DNA of 64,000 bases from Alkalihalobacillus sp. CinArs1 (lineage in GTDB: Bacteria; Bacillota; Bacilli; Bacillales; Guptibacillaceae), in contig NZ_CANDOB010000002.1 of NCBI RefSeq assembly GCF_947387515.1, positions 558,001 through 622,000 of the forward strand, given 5' to 3'. This document shows positions 50,228-58,895 of the stretch, in pieces. The translations under genes and the position numbers were made by a program. Under the pieces are notes generated by a model. It searched no databases. It was not told the origin of the DNA and worked only from the letters and a program-made list of their open reading frames with translations. The stretch's first letter is position 1. Every line of letters starts with the position of its first letter.

Positions 50228-50995
50228 TTGGACGTATGGGATGACCAAAGAGATAGCATATATAAATTGAAGCCAATAACTGAACGTAAAATGGATCGGT
50301 ATGAAAAGAAAATAAACCGTGGATTGCCAGAGAGTTATAAGGAGCTCGTGCTGAAACAGAACGGTGGATACATCAAGCAAAATGCAGTGAAAACTGCTGA
50401 TGATACCTATCTAGCAATAGACCATATCTATGGTATCGGACGTCCTGGTTTACTCGATAGTCTAGACGTCATTAAAGAGTGGGGACTTAAAGACAATATC
50501 ATCCTTTTCAGTGGAGATGGGAACGATTGGTTTGCCTTTGATTATTCAATAGATACACCAACGATCATCTACATCGAAGGTGAAAGCAATGAAGTGATAA
50601 AGGTGGCTTCTAGCTTTGATGAATTTTTGACGAAGCTGAGTGTCGATTTTTCCAAAGGTGATGAGGAATTTTCGTGGACAAGAGAAGAAGCTGAAGTGAT
50701 CTTCTTAAGTGAGGACGAATCTCTTATTCAAGAGGTCCTCTTTTATATGCAGCATGCAGGTGATCTAGATTGGTTTGTGACGAAACTTTCGCAGCTCAGC
50801 AAGCATTTGAGTTTACTCGTGAGAGAAGCGGTGGTCAGTGTGCTTGAAACGAGTATGGAAGAATATGTTCATGAGTTAAGTGAAGCTTCATTTGATCATA
50901 TTAAGAAAGCTGCAAGCAATCTAACACATGATGATAATGAAGAGATTCGAAGGATGATAGAGGAGTTAAAAGTGGAGTATCCGTCATTAAGATAA
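50228..50995 (+). CDS. SMI1/KNR4 family protein
   Basis: A 255-residue acidic protein with the SMI1/KNR4 core in residues about 18-135 (RGLPESYKELVLKQNGGYI, GDGNDWFAFDY). The rest is helical and acidic. The family includes immunity proteins for contact-dependent toxins, but no toxin gene is adjacent. TTG start after GAGGGGG. A 90-residue protein of unknown function follows. Confidence 0.75.
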   Translation: MDVWDDQRDSIYKLKPITERKMDRYEKKINRGLPESYKELVLKQNGGYIKQNAVKTADDTYLAIDHIYGIGRPGLLDSLDVIKEWGLKDNIILFSGDGNDWFAFDYSIDTPTIIYIEGESNEVIKVASSFDEFLTKLSVDFSKGDEEFSWTREEAEVIFLSEDESLIQEVLFYMQHAGDLDWFVTKLSQLSKHLSLLVREAVVSVLETSMEEYVHELSEASFDHIKKAASNLTHDDNEEIRRMIEELKVEYPSLR

Positions 50996-51013
50996 GGTGA
51001 AGGAGGTCGGATC

Positions 51014-51286
51014 ATGTATGACGCTAGCCAGCATCTTCATATAGGCTATTACGAAGACGGCTATGATTATGAAGTGATCGCTTATAAAAGGGAGAAAGAA
51101 GCTGTATGGGATGTTTTTGTAGAGGAGTATGATCCAAAGCTGTATCGATCTGTGAGTAAGGTGGGGAATTGGGTATCTGTTAAAGGTCACGGGTTGCACA
51201 TCTTTTCAATCTCCGACAACGACCTCTCATATGAACATGGGGCTCGTTTGTTTAAAAATTTTCTTGTGGACAAGGGTATTGTTTAA
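51014..51286 (+). CDS. Hypothetical 90-residue protein downstream of SMI1/KNR4
   Basis: A 90-residue protein, aromatic-rich at the N-terminus (IGYYEDGYDYEVIAYKRE), no hydrophobic helix. AGGAGGTC precedes ATG 51014, 18 bases after the upstream stop, so co-transcription is likely. Not recognised. Confidence 0.55.
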   Translation: MYDASQHLHIGYYEDGYDYEVIAYKREKEAVWDVFVEEYDPKLYRSVSKVGNWVSVKGHGLHIFSISDNDLSYEHGARLFKNFLVDKGIV

Positions 51287-51344
51287 TTTGTTTTTGACAA
51301 GATAAAATCGGTTGGTTTTGAAGCATACTAACTCCCACCTATAA

Positions 51345-51372
51345 CAATAAGGTCCCAATCGGGTCCTTATTG
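51345..51372. other. Hairpin overlapping the 3' end of the DUF421 gene
   Basis: CAATAAGGTCCC pairs with GGGTCCTTATTG (one mismatch). No T-run on either side, so termination is uncertain. Confidence 0.35.
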
Positions 51373-51987
51373 CAAATGCTTAGGTGGTTCAACAGTATGA
51401 GAGTTAGTATCTACCTCTTTGAATAAATCTTGCTTATTAGACTGTTGTGTTTGAGAATGTTGAGCTATGGGTTGGTTCAATAGTTGAAGTACTTGTTGAA
51501 TACTTTGTTGGAGCTGGTCGAATTCTTTTCTTGTTACTGGTTGTGATTCAGGTTTAAGTTCATATCCTACTTGTCCATTTGGTTCTAGTGATGCCCATTT
51601 AACACTATCGATCGACGATACATTTTGTTGTCTTAATTTCATTTCAAGCTGATCCACGGTAAAACGTAACTTTTTGAGGTTTTTCTCGTGCAATGTACCA
51701 TTTTCAATTAGTATCTTAGATTTTCCAGTAATGAATTTTTCGATTCCATCAGATTTCACCTGAGCATATTCCATAATGATCAGCGTTACTACTAACATTG
51801 TTCCCACTCCAAGAGTCGTCCATATATTCTTTCCGGCGAGCGGCTGGATTAATAATGAACCGATTCCGATCATAATGACGGTTTGAGCAAGAGTCATCTG
51901 CGAAATTGATTTTCTACCGGCTATTCTTAGCAATAATGTTCCGCCAACAACAATCAAGATTGACTTCCATATCCAGTCGAAATCCAT
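51367..51987 (-). CDS. DUF421 (YetF-like) membrane protein
   Basis: A 206-residue protein: N-terminal membrane segments with LRIAGRKSISQMTLAQTVIMIGIG, the classic DUF421 motif, a soluble domain with VPGRQ-like features (QLEMKLRQQNVSSID), and a Gln-rich C-terminus (LLNQPIAQHSQTQQSNKQ). It is a paralogue of the 13657 product and resembles YdfS-like spore proteins. AAGGAGTAGGTG precedes the ATG. Confidence 0.78.
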   Translation of the reverse strand: MDFDWIWKSILIVVGGTLLLRIAGRKSISQMTLAQTVIMIGIGSLLIQPLAGKNIWTTLGVGTMLVVTLIIMEYAQVKSDGIEKFITGKSKILIENGTLHEKNLKKLRFTVDQLEMKLRQQNVSSIDSVKWASLEPNGQVGYELKPESQPVTRKEFDQLQQSIQQVLQLLNQPIAQHSQTQQSNKQDLFKEVDTNSHTVEPPKHLQ

Positions 51988-52070
51988 GTCACCTACTCCT
52001 TTCTCATACAGCATTCTTTCTTTGATAGAGCACACCCGAGGTAAAGCATTTATCTAATAGGTAAATCGAT

Positions 52071-52100
52071 AAAAGCTGAACTCAGCAAGTTCAGCTTTTT
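52071..52100. terminator. Terminator after the CotF-like gene
   Basis: AAAAGCTGAACT and AGTTCAGCTTTT form a stem; T/A runs flank both sides. It separates two minus-strand genes. Confidence 0.75.
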
Positions 52101-52104
52101 GCCA

Positions 52105-52737
52105 TTATTGGAGAGTTCCCTGATCAGAGACAGGTGTATAGCTTTGAAGCATGACGTTCATATCTTGGTCTGAAAGTTGTGGAACTTGGTAGTAGCTGTG
52201 CTTATTTTGATAAAGAAAGATTTCATAACTTAACTCAATGAGGTTTGGCACACTGTCACTGACAACTCGACGTAATACAGGGTTCGTCATCTCAAGTGCT
52301 GTCATGGTAAATAAAGAGGCTAACGCCTTCGTTTGCCCTAGCATATAAGCGGATAGTCCTTGGTCAGACAAGTCACGGACTGACTGATTTGGTTTCTTGG
52401 GAGGACTAGGCTTGATCCCATACACAACCTCATTCGACTGCTGCATTTTATAGTTTCCTGTCGGGTTTACTGGGTCTTGTCCTGTTTGAAAACACTGTAC
52501 GATTGAGTTATACATGGTGGTAATGAACTTAGATTGGTGCTGGAGGATACTTTTTAATTCAGGATCTTGTATATGCTGTTCATACATCTGATACTGATCG
52601 AGCAAATTGATGATGCCTGAGATGATTTCATGAGCGTCGAACAACTCGTGACCGCCATGATTATGTTTGATGCCCCCTGTATTCGATAGTGGCTGTTGGG
52701 CATTCGGCATATTCATTTGATTTGGTTGATGATCCAT
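52105..52737 (-). CDS. CotF-like spore coat protein
   Basis: A 210-residue protein, Gln/Asn/Pro-rich N-terminus followed by a helical bundle (HEIISGIINLLDQYQMYEQHIQDPELKS; CotF-type) and a C-terminal AYMLGQTKALASLFTMTALEM helix. Similar to spore coat/outer protein families of Bacilli. A CATAC-containing mother-cell sigma -10-like box lies on the minus strand near 52801. Coat location is inferred. Confidence 0.7.
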   Translation of the reverse strand: MDHQPNQMNMPNAQQPLSNTGGIKHNHGGHELFDAHEIISGIINLLDQYQMYEQHIQDPELKSILQHQSKFITTMYNSIVQCFQTGQDPVNPTGNYKMQQSNEVVYGIKPSPPKKPNQSVRDLSDQGLSAYMLGQTKALASLFTMTALEMTNPVLRRVVSDSVPNLIELSYEIFLYQNKHSYYQVPQLSDQDMNVMLQSYTPVSDQGTLQ

Positions 52738-52928
52738 CTTCTTCCCTCCGTTAACGTAGTGCTCGTTCTGTTGTATTATCTCTAAAGGAACCCGTCATAT
52801 GTATGATCCGGTTAAAAATCACGCGTTAACACACACCAAACCGATCATTCCGTGTTACCATAAATTGCAGTTGTCACTTCATGAATGGTGAAGTGAATTT
52901 ATTGTGTTGGCAGATGGGGGATAGAAGG

Positions 52929-54005
52929 TTGGGAATCAATGACATCATTGTCTATATCGTTATCGGCTTTTTATGTATAGGTGCGATCGATAAAGTAATG
53001 GGAAATCGATGGGGGTTTGGTGAAAAGTTTACAGAGGGATTTATGACGATGGGGTCGTTAACCCTTGCGATGGTGGGAATCATTTCATTGGCTCCTGTTC
53101 TAGCAAGTATCTTGACCCCAATTGTAGCTCCCATCTATGGGTTGGTTGGAGCAGACCCTGCTTCATTTGCGAATACCTTGTTAGCTCTTGATATGGGAGG
53201 GTACTCGCTAGCAACAGAGATGGCAAAAAGCAAGGATGCTGAACTTTTTGCATGGGTGTTTTTAGGAACGATGATGGGGCCGACGTTAGCATTTACGATT
53301 CCCGTAGCATTAAGCATTATTACAAAAGAAGATCATCCGTATTTCGCTAAAGGGATATTAGTAGGCTTAATCACTGTTCCTATTGGCTGCTTAGTAGGTG
53401 GAATCGTTGCAGGTTTGGATCTTCTCGTTATTGTGGCGAACTTGATACCTACGATCATTTTGTCTGTTCTTATTTCAATCGGATTATTTAAATATACGAA
53501 TAAGATGATCGCTGGATTCGCTGTGTTTGCGAAAGGCATTCAGGTAGTTGCGATCATCGGTCTAGCTGCGATCAGTGTTGAAACGTTTACGGGTTTCGTT
53601 ATGATTCCGAATATGACGCCACTGATTGAAGCTGTTGAAATTGTGGCCAAGATCGCTGTTTTTCTTGCGGGTGCATTTCCGCTAGTCACATTTATCTCTT
53701 TCGTCTTAAAAAAACCACTGAATAAAATAGGGAAATCGATGGGGATAAACGACGTATCAACTGCCGCAATGATCGCAAGCTTGGCACATAATATCCCGAT
53801 GTTATCGTTACTTAAAGAGATGAACCCAAGAGGAAAAGTCATGAACGTCGCATTCGCTGTAAGTGGCGCATTCGTATTGGGAAGCCATTTAGGGTTTGTA
53901 GCAGGAGTGAATAAGGAAATCGCTTTTGCCATGATCGTTGGAAAATTGGTCGGTGGAATGAGTGCCGTCGTGTTAGCTGTTTTTGTAACTAGAAAAGAGG
54001 TCTAG
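52929..54005 (+). CDS. eutH: Ethanolamine transporter EutH
   Basis: A 358-residue polytopic protein (about ten hydrophobic segments) with EutH features: ALDMGGYSLATEMAKSKDAELFAWVFLGTMMGPT and ASLAHNIPMLSLLKEMNPRGKVMN. EutH facilitates ethanolamine entry. No eutBC, eutD or shell gene is nearby, so it is an orphan. TTG 52929 after GGGGGATAGAAGG is preferred to the upstream in-frame ATG at 52881. Confidence 0.85.
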   Translation: MGINDIIVYIVIGFLCIGAIDKVMGNRWGFGEKFTEGFMTMGSLTLAMVGIISLAPVLASILTPIVAPIYGLVGADPASFANTLLALDMGGYSLATEMAKSKDAELFAWVFLGTMMGPTLAFTIPVALSIITKEDHPYFAKGILVGLITVPIGCLVGGIVAGLDLLVIVANLIPTIILSVLISIGLFKYTNKMIAGFAVFAKGIQVVAIIGLAAISVETFTGFVMIPNMTPLIEAVEIVAKIAVFLAGAFPLVTFISFVLKKPLNKIGKSMGINDVSTAAMIASLAHNIPMLSLLKEMNPRGKVMNVAFAVSGAFVLGSHLGFVAGVNKEIAFAMIVGKLVGGMSAVVLAVFVTRKEV

Positions 54006-54269
54006 CTTGTAATTTTTGTATATGCCACAGCAGCAGGAGATCAAATTGGATTCTTACAGGAATCTTGATCATCGGTGTTTTCGCCTGTGGGATATTCGGC
54101 GTGTATGATTTTAAAAAAGCGAATACGATGACGAAATGATTTTCAGAGAAATTTTCCCGACGTAACAAGAAAACATTCCAATATTCTCCTAATTCGAGTT
54201 TTATACCGATGTTGTGTGGGAATTGCTTTTTGAAACTGAAAGCAATCACACAAATAAAAGGAGAATAAA

Positions 54270-55139
54270 ATGCATTATTTTGGTATATGGTTCGTGGTGT
54301 TAGCAGCGATGTTATGGGGAATTTCTGGTGGTCTTGCAGGAATTCTCATGGAGAAAGACTGGGATCCTCTTGTTATCTCGTTTTATCGAGGAGCAGTTGG
54401 ACTTCTGTGTCTTTCCATTTGGCTTTTATTCAAACCAAAGCCTAAGGGCGAGGTGAGCAAGAGAAAAACCTTCCTTTGGTCAGTTTTAGCGGGAATTGGA
54501 GTAGCAGGAAACTTTAGCTTCTACTTTCTAAGTATTTCGCAGTCTGGCGTGGCGGTTGCGTCCACGCTAATGTATACAGCGCCACTGTTTGTTTTTATCA
54601 TTTCCTTTTTCTTGCACCTTGAGCGTGCGACGACATTTAAGGTGGTTTCGATCTTTGTCGTAATGATTGGAATTATGCTGTTAACGAATGTCTTTGAAGT
54701 AGGACTCGGAAGCTTAAATCTAATCGGAATCATTAGTGGATTACTATCTGGTCTTTCATATGCGCTTTTCATATTTGGTTTTAAATTTGCAACGGAACAT
54801 GGCCATCCACCGTTTGTATTAACAGTGGCATTCGCGGCCTTTACCGCATTGATGCTGACAATCATCGATCTAGACGAAACGGTATCTGTGCTTCGTTCAG
54901 ATGATCTTGTTTGGTTTATTACGCTAGGAATCATCGGAGCGGGGATCTCGTTCTTCGCTTACTTAGAAGGATTGAAGAAAACGAAGGCGTCTCTTGCGGC
55001 TGTGATCGCAATGGTGGAACCTGTGACAGCTTCCTTGTTCGGTGTGCTGATCTTAGGTGAAGTGCTTAATGGTATTCAAGTTGTTGGGATTGTGATCATA
55101 TTAGTCACCATCACATTGTTAAGTAAAAAGCAGAGCTAG
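54270..55139 (+). CDS. EamA/DMT-family transporter
   Basis: A 289-residue protein with ten hydrophobic segments; the first repeat begins AAMLWGISGGLAGILMEKDWDP and the second contains FAYLEGLKKTKASLAAVIAMVEPVTASLFGV, a DMT-family signature. AAAGGAG precedes the ATG. Monocistronic with its own terminator. Confidence 0.85.
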   Translation: MHYFGIWFVVLAAMLWGISGGLAGILMEKDWDPLVISFYRGAVGLLCLSIWLLFKPKPKGEVSKRKTFLWSVLAGIGVAGNFSFYFLSISQSGVAVASTLMYTAPLFVFIISFFLHLERATTFKVVSIFVVMIGIMLLTNVFEVGLGSLNLIGIISGLLSGLSYALFIFGFKFATEHGHPPFVLTVAFAAFTALMLTIIDLDETVSVLRSDDLVWFITLGIIGAGISFFAYLEGLKKTKASLAAVIAMVEPVTASLFGVLILGEVLNGIQVVGIVIILVTITLLSKKQS

Positions 55140-55165
55140 GGTTGGTTTATAAATTAGTAGAGGAA

Positions 55166-55220
55166 GAAGCAGTTCGTTTATGGAGCTTATCGCATAGTCC
55201 ATATTTGAACTGCTTTTTTG
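55166..55220 (+). terminator. Terminator of the DMT transporter gene
   Basis: AGCAGTTC and GAACTGCT close a two-part stem (inner TATGGA/TCCATA), followed by TTTTT. Confidence 0.65.
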
Positions 55221-55445
55221 TTGATATAGCAGGAATATAAAGGAAGTACTTGTCTCTATTCCATCATTAAATACACTAAAATATGGTAAAGTATAAGTGA
55301 CTTAATGTAGTCAGCGTTTTATTATCTGCTTTATTACTATTTGTAGCAATATATGATTTTCCAATTTCAACACCTACTATATAAGAGAATGCTAGAAAAG
55401 GTAACAAGTGTCTATATAGAAAGTTTACTTAGTAGGAGGTTCATA

Positions 55446-55718
55446 TTGAAGAAGACCTTAAGCCTTATATCGATTATTATTCCAATTGTATTGTCAGTTT
55501 TGATCATAAACTTTTTATTGGATGGGATAGCGCTAAGGATTCAAGGACTACCCATCGTACTGCCTATTGTCTTATGTCCAGTCGGAGCTGCATTTGGGGT
55601 TATGGGTTATCGAATGAATAAAGATCATCTGTCTCGAATTGGAATCATATTCAATCTCGTATTATTCATATTTCCAATTGCATATAACATTGTTGGAACA
55701 CTTAGTCACGGAGTGTAA
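55446..55718 (+). CDS. Small membrane protein, 90 residues
   Basis: TTG 55446 follows TAGGAGG. Three hydrophobic segments; a Pro-rich loop (LPIVLPIVLCPVGAAFG). First of several small membrane genes in a row, none recognised. An upstream in-frame start at 55353 lacks a ribosome site. Confidence 0.55.
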   Translation: MKKTLSLISIIIPIVLSVLIINFLLDGIALRIQGLPIVLPIVLCPVGAAFGVMGYRMNKDHLSRIGIIFNLVLFIFPIAYNIVGTLSHGV

Positions 55719-55788
55719 GAGCGTGTCATTAAAGTCTTATCAAAAAGTAATGATAGGAAAGCACATTTTACAGGGAAGAGGAATGTAA

Positions 55789-56199
55789 ATGGGGGTATTT
55801 CTAAAAAGAAAAGATAAAACATTTTCACTGAGAGATTTGCATTTCTATCTGTTGTACTTGTTGTTAGCAGGTGTATTCTTCTATTATTTTGTATGTATGT
55901 CTCCTAAAAACTCAGTGGAGTTGTACGAGACCATTTCATTCTCAGAGGATTATGAGGCAGTACAAAGTCTTGTTTTAAAAGGGTATGAAGCCAATTTCAA
56001 AGAAGAGGATTTTATTTCATTACAAAAACTAGGCCCAACTATGAACAGAGTTAGTCAAGTTACTCTATTGGAATATGAAAACAGAACATTTTTAGTCATG
56101 ACTTCTCCAGGTACAGAACAATTAAAAGTGCTTGCAGTTGAAGAGTTACCTGAAGAGATTAGAAGTTACTTCCTTGGGCTGAATCCATCAAGCAGGTAA
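55789..56199 (+). CDS. Single-pass membrane protein with extracellular domain
   Basis: A 136-residue protein: basic N-terminus, helix at 17-37, then a soluble acidic domain (LYETISFSEDYEAVQSLVLKGYEANF). Ribosome site AGAGGAATG. Its function is unknown. Confidence 0.55.
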   Translation: MGVFLKRKDKTFSLRDLHFYLLYLLLAGVFFYYFVCMSPKNSVELYETISFSEDYEAVQSLVLKGYEANFKEEDFISLQKLGPTMNRVSQVTLLEYENRTFLVMTSPGTEQLKVLAVEELPEEIRSYFLGLNPSSR

Positions 56200-56229
56200 A
56201 AGATAAACAATTGTTTTAGGGGGGAAGAT

Positions 56230-56538
56230 ATGACAAAAGATAAAATGAGCAAGTTAATCGTTATCTCGGTGTTTCCACTTTTTCTATCTTTTTTAATCTA
56301 TGACATATAAAGCATCGAGTTATGGGGTTACATAGGGATAACCATGGCAATTTTTCTAATGATATTTTATTTAGTAGAAATAAGAATGTATTATCCAAGA
56401 GTCTCTTTTGCAGTAGGCGCGGTCATTTGGACAGTTTTATGTTCGTTTTTGTTTAGTGACACATTCATAAGCATAGGGTTATCTATCATTTCATTAGGAA
56501 GTGTAGGAGTATTTATCCTTTTATATAAAAGAAATTAA
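56230..56538 (+). pseudogene. Small membrane protein gene interrupted by an in-frame TAA
   Basis: From ATG 56230 (after GGGGGGAAG) the frame encodes two hydrophobic parts, stops at TAA 56308-56310, then continues in the same frame through SIELWGYIGITMAIFLM to 56538, encoding three further hydrophobic segments. Removing one codon change (TAA from an AAA/CAA/GAA) restores about 102 residues. Translation could also restart at ATG 56344, giving a 64-residue protein. Confidence 0.6.
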
Positions 56539-56617
56539 ATTAACTCAATAGCGCAGGAACCGTTCATTCACTCAGATTAGTTCTTCGTAGTTAGAAACAG
56601 GGAAAAGGGGGGATCCT

Positions 56618-56965
56618 TTGAATCAACTATTTCTTGTTCTTTTCATAATTGGAACGTTACTTGTCATTCTTGCTTGGTATCGGGGGCGTGGAGAAGGTAA
56701 CAAACAATACACGTGGCTTAGTTATCTTTCCTTAGCGGTTCCAGTAATCATAATCCTTCTGGTGTACATCATACCTAAAGGTTCAATGGTAACAATCTAT
56801 CTAACACCTATTGGTTCGCTCATTGCATTCATTCTTATAGGGATTACACTATTTAAAAGAAATGAAAAAAACCTTCTGGCTGCAATTGGCTTATTTCTAT
56901 CATTACTATTGCTTGGAATATTAATCATCTTTGGAATATTTATCATAACGCCACTTGAACCTTAA
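56618..56965 (+). CDS. Small four-helix membrane protein
   Basis: A 115-residue protein with four hydrophobic segments and a short basic loop (YRGRGEGNKQYTW). TTG start after AAGGGGGG. Similar in composition to the preceding small membrane genes; unknown. Confidence 0.55.
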   Translation: MNQLFLVLFIIGTLLVILAWYRGRGEGNKQYTWLSYLSLAVPVIIILLVYIIPKGSMVTIYLTPIGSLIAFILIGITLFKRNEKNLLAAIGLFLSLLLLGILIIFGIFIITPLEP

Positions 56966-57190
56966 TGTATACATGCTAGAAGCTCATAGGTAATTACCTG
57001 TATAAAATAGTTCGATTTTGAATTTATGGATAATATTAGTTTAGTAAATTGTGTTTAGTACGATTGTTCTACCGGTTTTCCTACATATTTTAGCAAATAG
57101 GTATTAAATCCGTGAAGAACGTGTTAGGGTGTATGACAAGAGAATGGCTCCTCTTCTCCAAACATAAATGGAAAGAAAGGAGCATACTGA

Positions 57191-57400
57191 TTGATGCTAG
57201 TTAGTAGATATAGCATGATTTTCTATCAGACTAGAACTGCAATTGACCGTTTGCAGCGAGAATCAACAGAAAAAATCAAGATTGGAACGTTGTCTGTTAT
57301 TACAGGTTTCTCGGAAGAATCCATTCTTGAATCTCTAGAATTTGGAAATATTCCTGCAAACCACTCTGCAGAATTACAATCAAAGATAGCCTCTTCTTAA
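57191..57400 (+). CDS. Short HTH-like protein
   Basis: A 69-residue protein. IGTLSVITGFSEESILESL reads as a helix-turn-helix in residues about 30-50; the N-terminus (YSMIFYQTRTAIDRLQRE) looks helical. TTG 57191 and ATG 57194 are both close to AAAGGAG. The stop lies in a hairpin CCTCTTCTT/AAGAAGAGG. No family recognised. Confidence 0.5.
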   Translation: MMLVSRYSMIFYQTRTAIDRLQRESTEKIKIGTLSVITGFSEESILESLEFGNIPANHSAELQSKIASS

Positions 57401-57598
57401 TGTCATGATGGAAGAAGAGGAGGGTTCTCTTGTAAGAATCGAATAACGACTTCTATTGATCTTATACTAACGGTGAGTATAGGATGTTTTTTTTGTTTTT
57501 TATAGACTAATAGCGATGATCAGGAGATTTCCTGCTTAACATTCAGTGTGATGGAAGTTGATTGAGAAGGAATGAGCTTATATCAGCGAAACCGTTAG

Positions 57599-57631
57599 AA
57601 AAGAGCTTGGGGCCGAATCCCAAGCTCTTTT
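57599..57631. terminator. Terminator of the AbgT-M20 operon (bidirectional form)
   Basis: AAAAGAGCTTGGG and CCCAAGCTCTTTT form a perfect 13-bp stem 33 bases beyond the stop of the minus-strand M20 gene. Confidence 0.75.
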
Positions 57632-57663
57632 CGTTTAACTACGCATTCCGCTTTAATCATTCC

Positions 57664-58878
57664 CTAGCTGTTCCCTTGAGCGATCTCCTCGCGAGTGGAA
57701 GTTTTATTGCCCTCAAGAAAATCCAGCGTCACAAGTGCAAGTGTTTTCGCCGCGATCAGCATCGCTCTCTCATCAAAGTTAAACTTCGGATGGTGGTGAG
57801 GGTAGGCGTTCGCTTCGTCTTCCACCATCGCTCCAGTAAAGAAGAACGTGCCAGGGACGTGCTCTAAGTAATAGGAGAAATCTTCTCCGCCCATCTGTTC
57901 TTTATATTCTCTGATCGTAGTCGCTTCTTCGACTTGAGTCGCGACGTTTGCCAGCTGAAGCGTTTCTTTCGCGTGATTTATCGTTGCAGGGTATCCGTCG
58001 ACATAATTGAGCGTATAATCAGCATCCGCTGCAAGACACGTCCCTTTAATGATGCGCTCCAATTCTTCCTTAATCATTTGCTGAACTTCCTTCTTGAACG
58101 TGCGTACCGTTCCTTTCAGAACGACTTTATCTGCAATAACATTGAAGGCATTCGTTGCATCGAATGAGCCGATCGATACGACAGCTTGATCGAGTGGATC
58201 CACGCGTCTTGAGACGAGCTGTTGGAGGTTGACGACAACTTGAGAGGCGATCACGATGGAATCCTTCGTTAGGTGCGGCTGAGCGCCATGACCTCCTTTT
58301 CCTTGAATGACCAATTCGAAGCGGTCTGCTGCAGCCGTTAACGGACCTTCTTTGTATAGAATTTCTCCTAGTTTTTCAGTAGCCCATAGGTGCGTACCAT
58401 AGATTACGTCGACACCCTCCAAACAGCCATCCTCGATCATAGCGATCGCCCCACCCGGCTGCATTTCTTCCGCATGCTGGTGGATAAATACGACGCGACC
58501 TTCTAATTCGTCCTTGATGCTATTCAATGCTTTCGCTACTCCTAAAAGGGTTGCGGTATGACCATCGTGGCCACAGGCGTGCATGACTCCGTCCACTTTT
58601 GATTTATAATCCACATCGTTTTGTTCTTGAATCGGAAGGGCGTCGAAGTCAGCTCTCAACCCAACCGTTTTGCCGGGCTTTGCGCCATTAAGAATCGCGA
58701 CAACTCCTCGTCCACCAACCTGTTCTCGGACTTCATGTCCAAGATTCCGGTGGTATTCTGCAATGAACTTCGGGGTTTCAACTTCTTCAAAGGATAGTTC
58801 AGGGTTCATATGAAGGTGACGCCTTACTTCCACCATTTCGTCGTAAAGGTTTTCGAGTACAGCTTTAATTTTCATCAT
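57664..58878 (-). CDS. M20 family amidohydrolase (AbgB/N-acyl amino acid hydrolase-like)
   Basis: A 404-residue zinc hydrolase: GLRADFDALPIQE, HACGHDGHTATLLG and HQHAEEMQPGGAIAM (metal ligands), with GGEDFSYYLEHVPG at the C-terminus. It directly follows an AbgT transporter gene, so the likely substrates are p-aminobenzoyl-glutamate or other N-acyl amino acids. Two adjacent Met codons (58878, 58875) are both possible starts. Confidence 0.87.
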   Translation of the reverse strand: MMKIKAVLENLYDEMVEVRRHLHMNPELSFEEVETPKFIAEYHRNLGHEVREQVGGRGVVAILNGAKPGKTVGLRADFDALPIQEQNDVDYKSKVDGVMHACGHDGHTATLLGVAKALNSIKDELEGRVVFIHQHAEEMQPGGAIAMIEDGCLEGVDVIYGTHLWATEKLGEILYKEGPLTAAADRFELVIQGKGGHGAQPHLTKDSIVIASQVVVNLQQLVSRRVDPLDQAVVSIGSFDATNAFNVIADKVVLKGTVRTFKKEVQQMIKEELERIIKGTCLAADADYTLNYVDGYPATINHAKETLQLANVATQVEEATTIREYKEQMGGEDFSYYLEHVPGTFFFTGAMVEDEANAYPHHHPKFNFDERAMLIAAKTLALVTLDFLEGNKTSTREEIAQGNS

Positions 58879-58895
58879 GCAAAACTCCTTTTCAA

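Noticed and set aside
54006-54269. Possible remnant of a membrane protein after eutH
   Set aside because: One frame encodes a single hydrophobic segment (GILIIGVFACGIFGVYDF) without a start codon; insufficient for a pseudogene call.
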